A stretch of 8,144 nucleotides of DNA. It comes from Myxococcales bacterium. GTDB lineage: Bacteria > Myxococcota > Polyangia > Polyangiales > Polyangiaceae. The notes beneath the pieces were generated by a model. It did no database searches and was not told where the DNA came from. It saw only the letters and a list, made by a program, of their open reading frames with translations. The stretch is taken from contig JAGQIY010001101.1 in NCBI GenBank assembly GCA_020430865.1, forward strand, positions 1 to 8,144. The letters run 5' to 3'. This document shows, piece by piece, positions 6,895 to 8,144 of this stretch. How positions within the stretch are numbered: the first letter of the stretch is position 1; every line of letters begins with the position of its first letter. A program made the position numbers and the translations under genes.

Positions 6895-6903
6895 CAGGCT
6901 AGC
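6879..6903. terminator. Perfect 10-bp hairpin between convergent genes, probably a two-way terminator
   Basis: GCTAGCCTGC (6879-6888) and GCAGGCTAGC (6894-6903) are perfect reverse complements around the 5-nt loop CCCTA. The stop codon of the GH114 gene (TAG 6892-6894) lies in the loop and first stem base. The stop of the opposing gene is at 6918-6920, so the hairpin could end transcripts from both sides. No T-run follows in either direction, so Rho or structure-only termination is possible. Confidence 0.6.
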
Positions 6904-6917
6904 TCGCGGGCGCCGAA

Positions 6918-8144
6918 TCAAGCTGGGGGATTCGGGTCGATCTCGACGACCGGCGGTACCAAGAAGTACACATCGCGGGAGTCCAGCACGGTGATTCCAT
7001 CGCCGACGACCTCGAGGGTGGCCTTGAAGAGCTGGGGTTCGCCAGTGGGCTGCACCGTGTCGTTCTGCTTGACGATGATGTCGAAGCACACGCGCGTACC
7101 GGGTTTCACCGCGGAGAAGGTGTCGAGATACGTATCGGCGTTGGTGTCCACGGCGGGCAGCGCCACGCAGCCTCGCCCTGGGTCGCCGTTGGGGTTGGCC
7201 TCGAGATGGTCGACGAAAGCACCGAAGGTCTCGACGCTGTCCGATGGATCGTCCACGAAGCGCACCGTGACCTCGATCGGCGTTTGATCCGCGAGGATCT
7301 GGATCTGGTTCACCACCGCGTCGCTGATGGGGGTCCCGGGGTTCCAGTTCGTCACCAGGGGGTTGCCCCCGCCATCCACGGCTCCGGTGTCGCGTGCGAT
7401 CGACTGCAGCGTACCGAGGCCGTTGCCGCCGTTGACGTGGATACCGATCACCTTCGCCTTGCGATCATTGGCGGCCGTGATGAACTCGCTGTACGTCGGC
7501 GCATGCCCGCCGATCGCTCCGTCGTTGTAGTTGTTGGTGGCGCCGCTCGGCCCGTTGTGTGACTGCGCGTCCGTCATCATGACCAGGATCGGAACGGAGT
7601 CCGGCCGGAAACAAGGGTAGCCCCAGTGGCCCGCCGGGCAGTCCGTGCGCGGAGGTAGTGAGCCGCCGTTGGGCAGGCTGACTCCTGGCAGTCCAGCGCC
7701 GCTGATCGCGGCGTAGAGGGCGGGGACATGGCTCTCTGGTACGTCCTCGCCGTTGCCCAGGCTGAAGGTGTTGACAGCGGTCTGCACCGCACCCGAGTCG
7801 ACGGTGAGATCGGCGACGTTTCGATACGCGTAGTCACCCCAGCCGGCGTTGCCGTAGCCGCCCGCGGGGTAGTCGCGGTTGTCGCCGGCGCCGAACCACA
7901 CGTCGCTGATCACGCCGCGAACCCGATCGATGAGGCCCGTCGTGGGCGTCGCCACGCCCGCCTTCAAGCTCGTGATCGCGGCGTTCATCGAGTAGGTCGT
8001 GTCCATCAGCAGGTAGACGTCGGCCTTGCGGATCGCGGTGGCGAAGTCCAGCGTGTCCCGCGCGGGAGACGGCGGCTCCTGATAGGGCTCGAGGAACACG
8101 AAGTTGCCGTGGCTCTGGGGGTTCGCGTTCGGATCGGTCGGGTC
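6918..8144 (-). CDS. Integrin-beta-I-like (VWA) exported protein, N-terminus cut by window edge
   Basis: The frame is open from 8144 to the TGA at 6918-6920, 408 residues, with no stop at the right edge. The GTG at 8099 is probably internal. Numbering from 8144, ADVYLLMDTTYSM carries Asp48, Thr50 and Ser52 of a MIDAS DxT/SxS motif (7989-8003). A DVPE motif follows at 134-137, then MMTDAQSH with Asp192. The order and wording match the integrin beta I-like domain (YYLMDLSYSM, DAPE, TTDAKTH in human beta-3, from memory). The stretch SMNAAI replaces integrin SMKDDL, so the ADMIDAS aspartate pair is missing. The region from about residue 290 to the end is a beta-rich domain with two cysteines (GCVALP, VCFDI), possibly like the integrin hybrid domain. 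The function is probably metal-dependent ligand binding or adhesion outside the cell. It is convergent with the GH114 gene. A plain VWA protein is the conservative alternative. Confidence 0.85.
   Translation of the reverse strand, partial: DPTDPNANPQSHGNFVFLEPYQEPPSPARDTLDFATAIRKADVYLLMDTTYSMNAAITSLKAGVATPTTGLIDRVRGVISDVWFGAGDNRDYPAGGYGNAGWGDYAYRNVADLTVDSGAVQTAVNTFSLGNGEDVPESHVPALYAAISGAGLPGVSLPNGGSLPPRTDCPAGHWGYPCFRPDSVPILVMMTDAQSHNGPSGATNNYNDGAIGGHAPTYSEFITAANDRKAKVIGIHVNGGNGLGTLQSIARDTGAVDGGGNPLVTNWNPGTPISDAVVNQIQILADQTPIEVTVRFVDDPSDSVETFGAFVDHLEANPNGDPGRGCVALPAVDTNADTYLDTFSAVKPGTRVCFDIIVKQNDTVQPTGEPQLFKATLEVVGDGITVLDSRDVYFLVPPVVEIDPNPPA

Noticed and set aside
8097..8099. GTG as start of the integrin-like gene
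   Set aside because: The frame continues open to the window edge with protein-like sequence and no ribosome site before the GTG. The true start is most likely outside the window.

Overview
The window is GC-rich DNA with strong third-codon-position GC bias. Its exported proteins carry Gly/Ser/Ala-rich spacers, relaxed lipoboxes and Cys-rich spacer segments. Together these point to a myxobacterium (Myxococcota, Polyangiales-like). This placement is inference from style and composition, because no ribosomal or other marker gene is present. I saw no tRNA, rRNA, CRISPR array or insertion sequence.

Layout: (1) The left edge holds a minus-strand reading frame that leaves the window at base 1. It encodes an unrecognised protein with a Walker-B-like strand but no P-loop. 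A good sigma-54 (-24/-12) promoter match lies just before its furthest plausible start. (2) About 500 bases of divergent intergenic DNA follow, with a 42-bp interrupted inverted repeat and a sigma-70-type promoter pointing right. (3) A very large plus-strand gene (1347-5882) encodes a 1511-residue predicted lipoprotein zinc metallopeptidase with a complete metzincin site (HEIGHSLGMLH plus a later Met-turn). (4) A second plus-strand lipoprotein gene (5938-6894) has a long Gly-rich tether and a glycoside hydrolase family 114 domain (endo-alpha-1,4-polygalactosaminidase type). It appears to have its own promoter and a leaderless start. (5) A perfect 10-bp-stem hairpin lies between this gene and a convergent minus-strand gene. 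(6) That last gene, truncated by the right edge, encodes a von Willebrand A-type protein that resembles the integrin beta I-like domain much more closely than a generic VWA domain.

How they may work together (inference): the protease and the GH114 enzyme look like surface-anchored hydrolases of a predatory or saprophytic bacterium, one for protein and one for galactosamine-containing exopolysaccharide such as biofilm or fungal matrix. The integrin-like protein looks like an exported metal-dependent adhesion or ligand-binding protein. It is convergent, so it is not in the same operon. The most interesting item is this integrin-beta-like protein, which appears to keep MIDAS and the DxPE motif but to lack the ADMIDAS aspartate pair.
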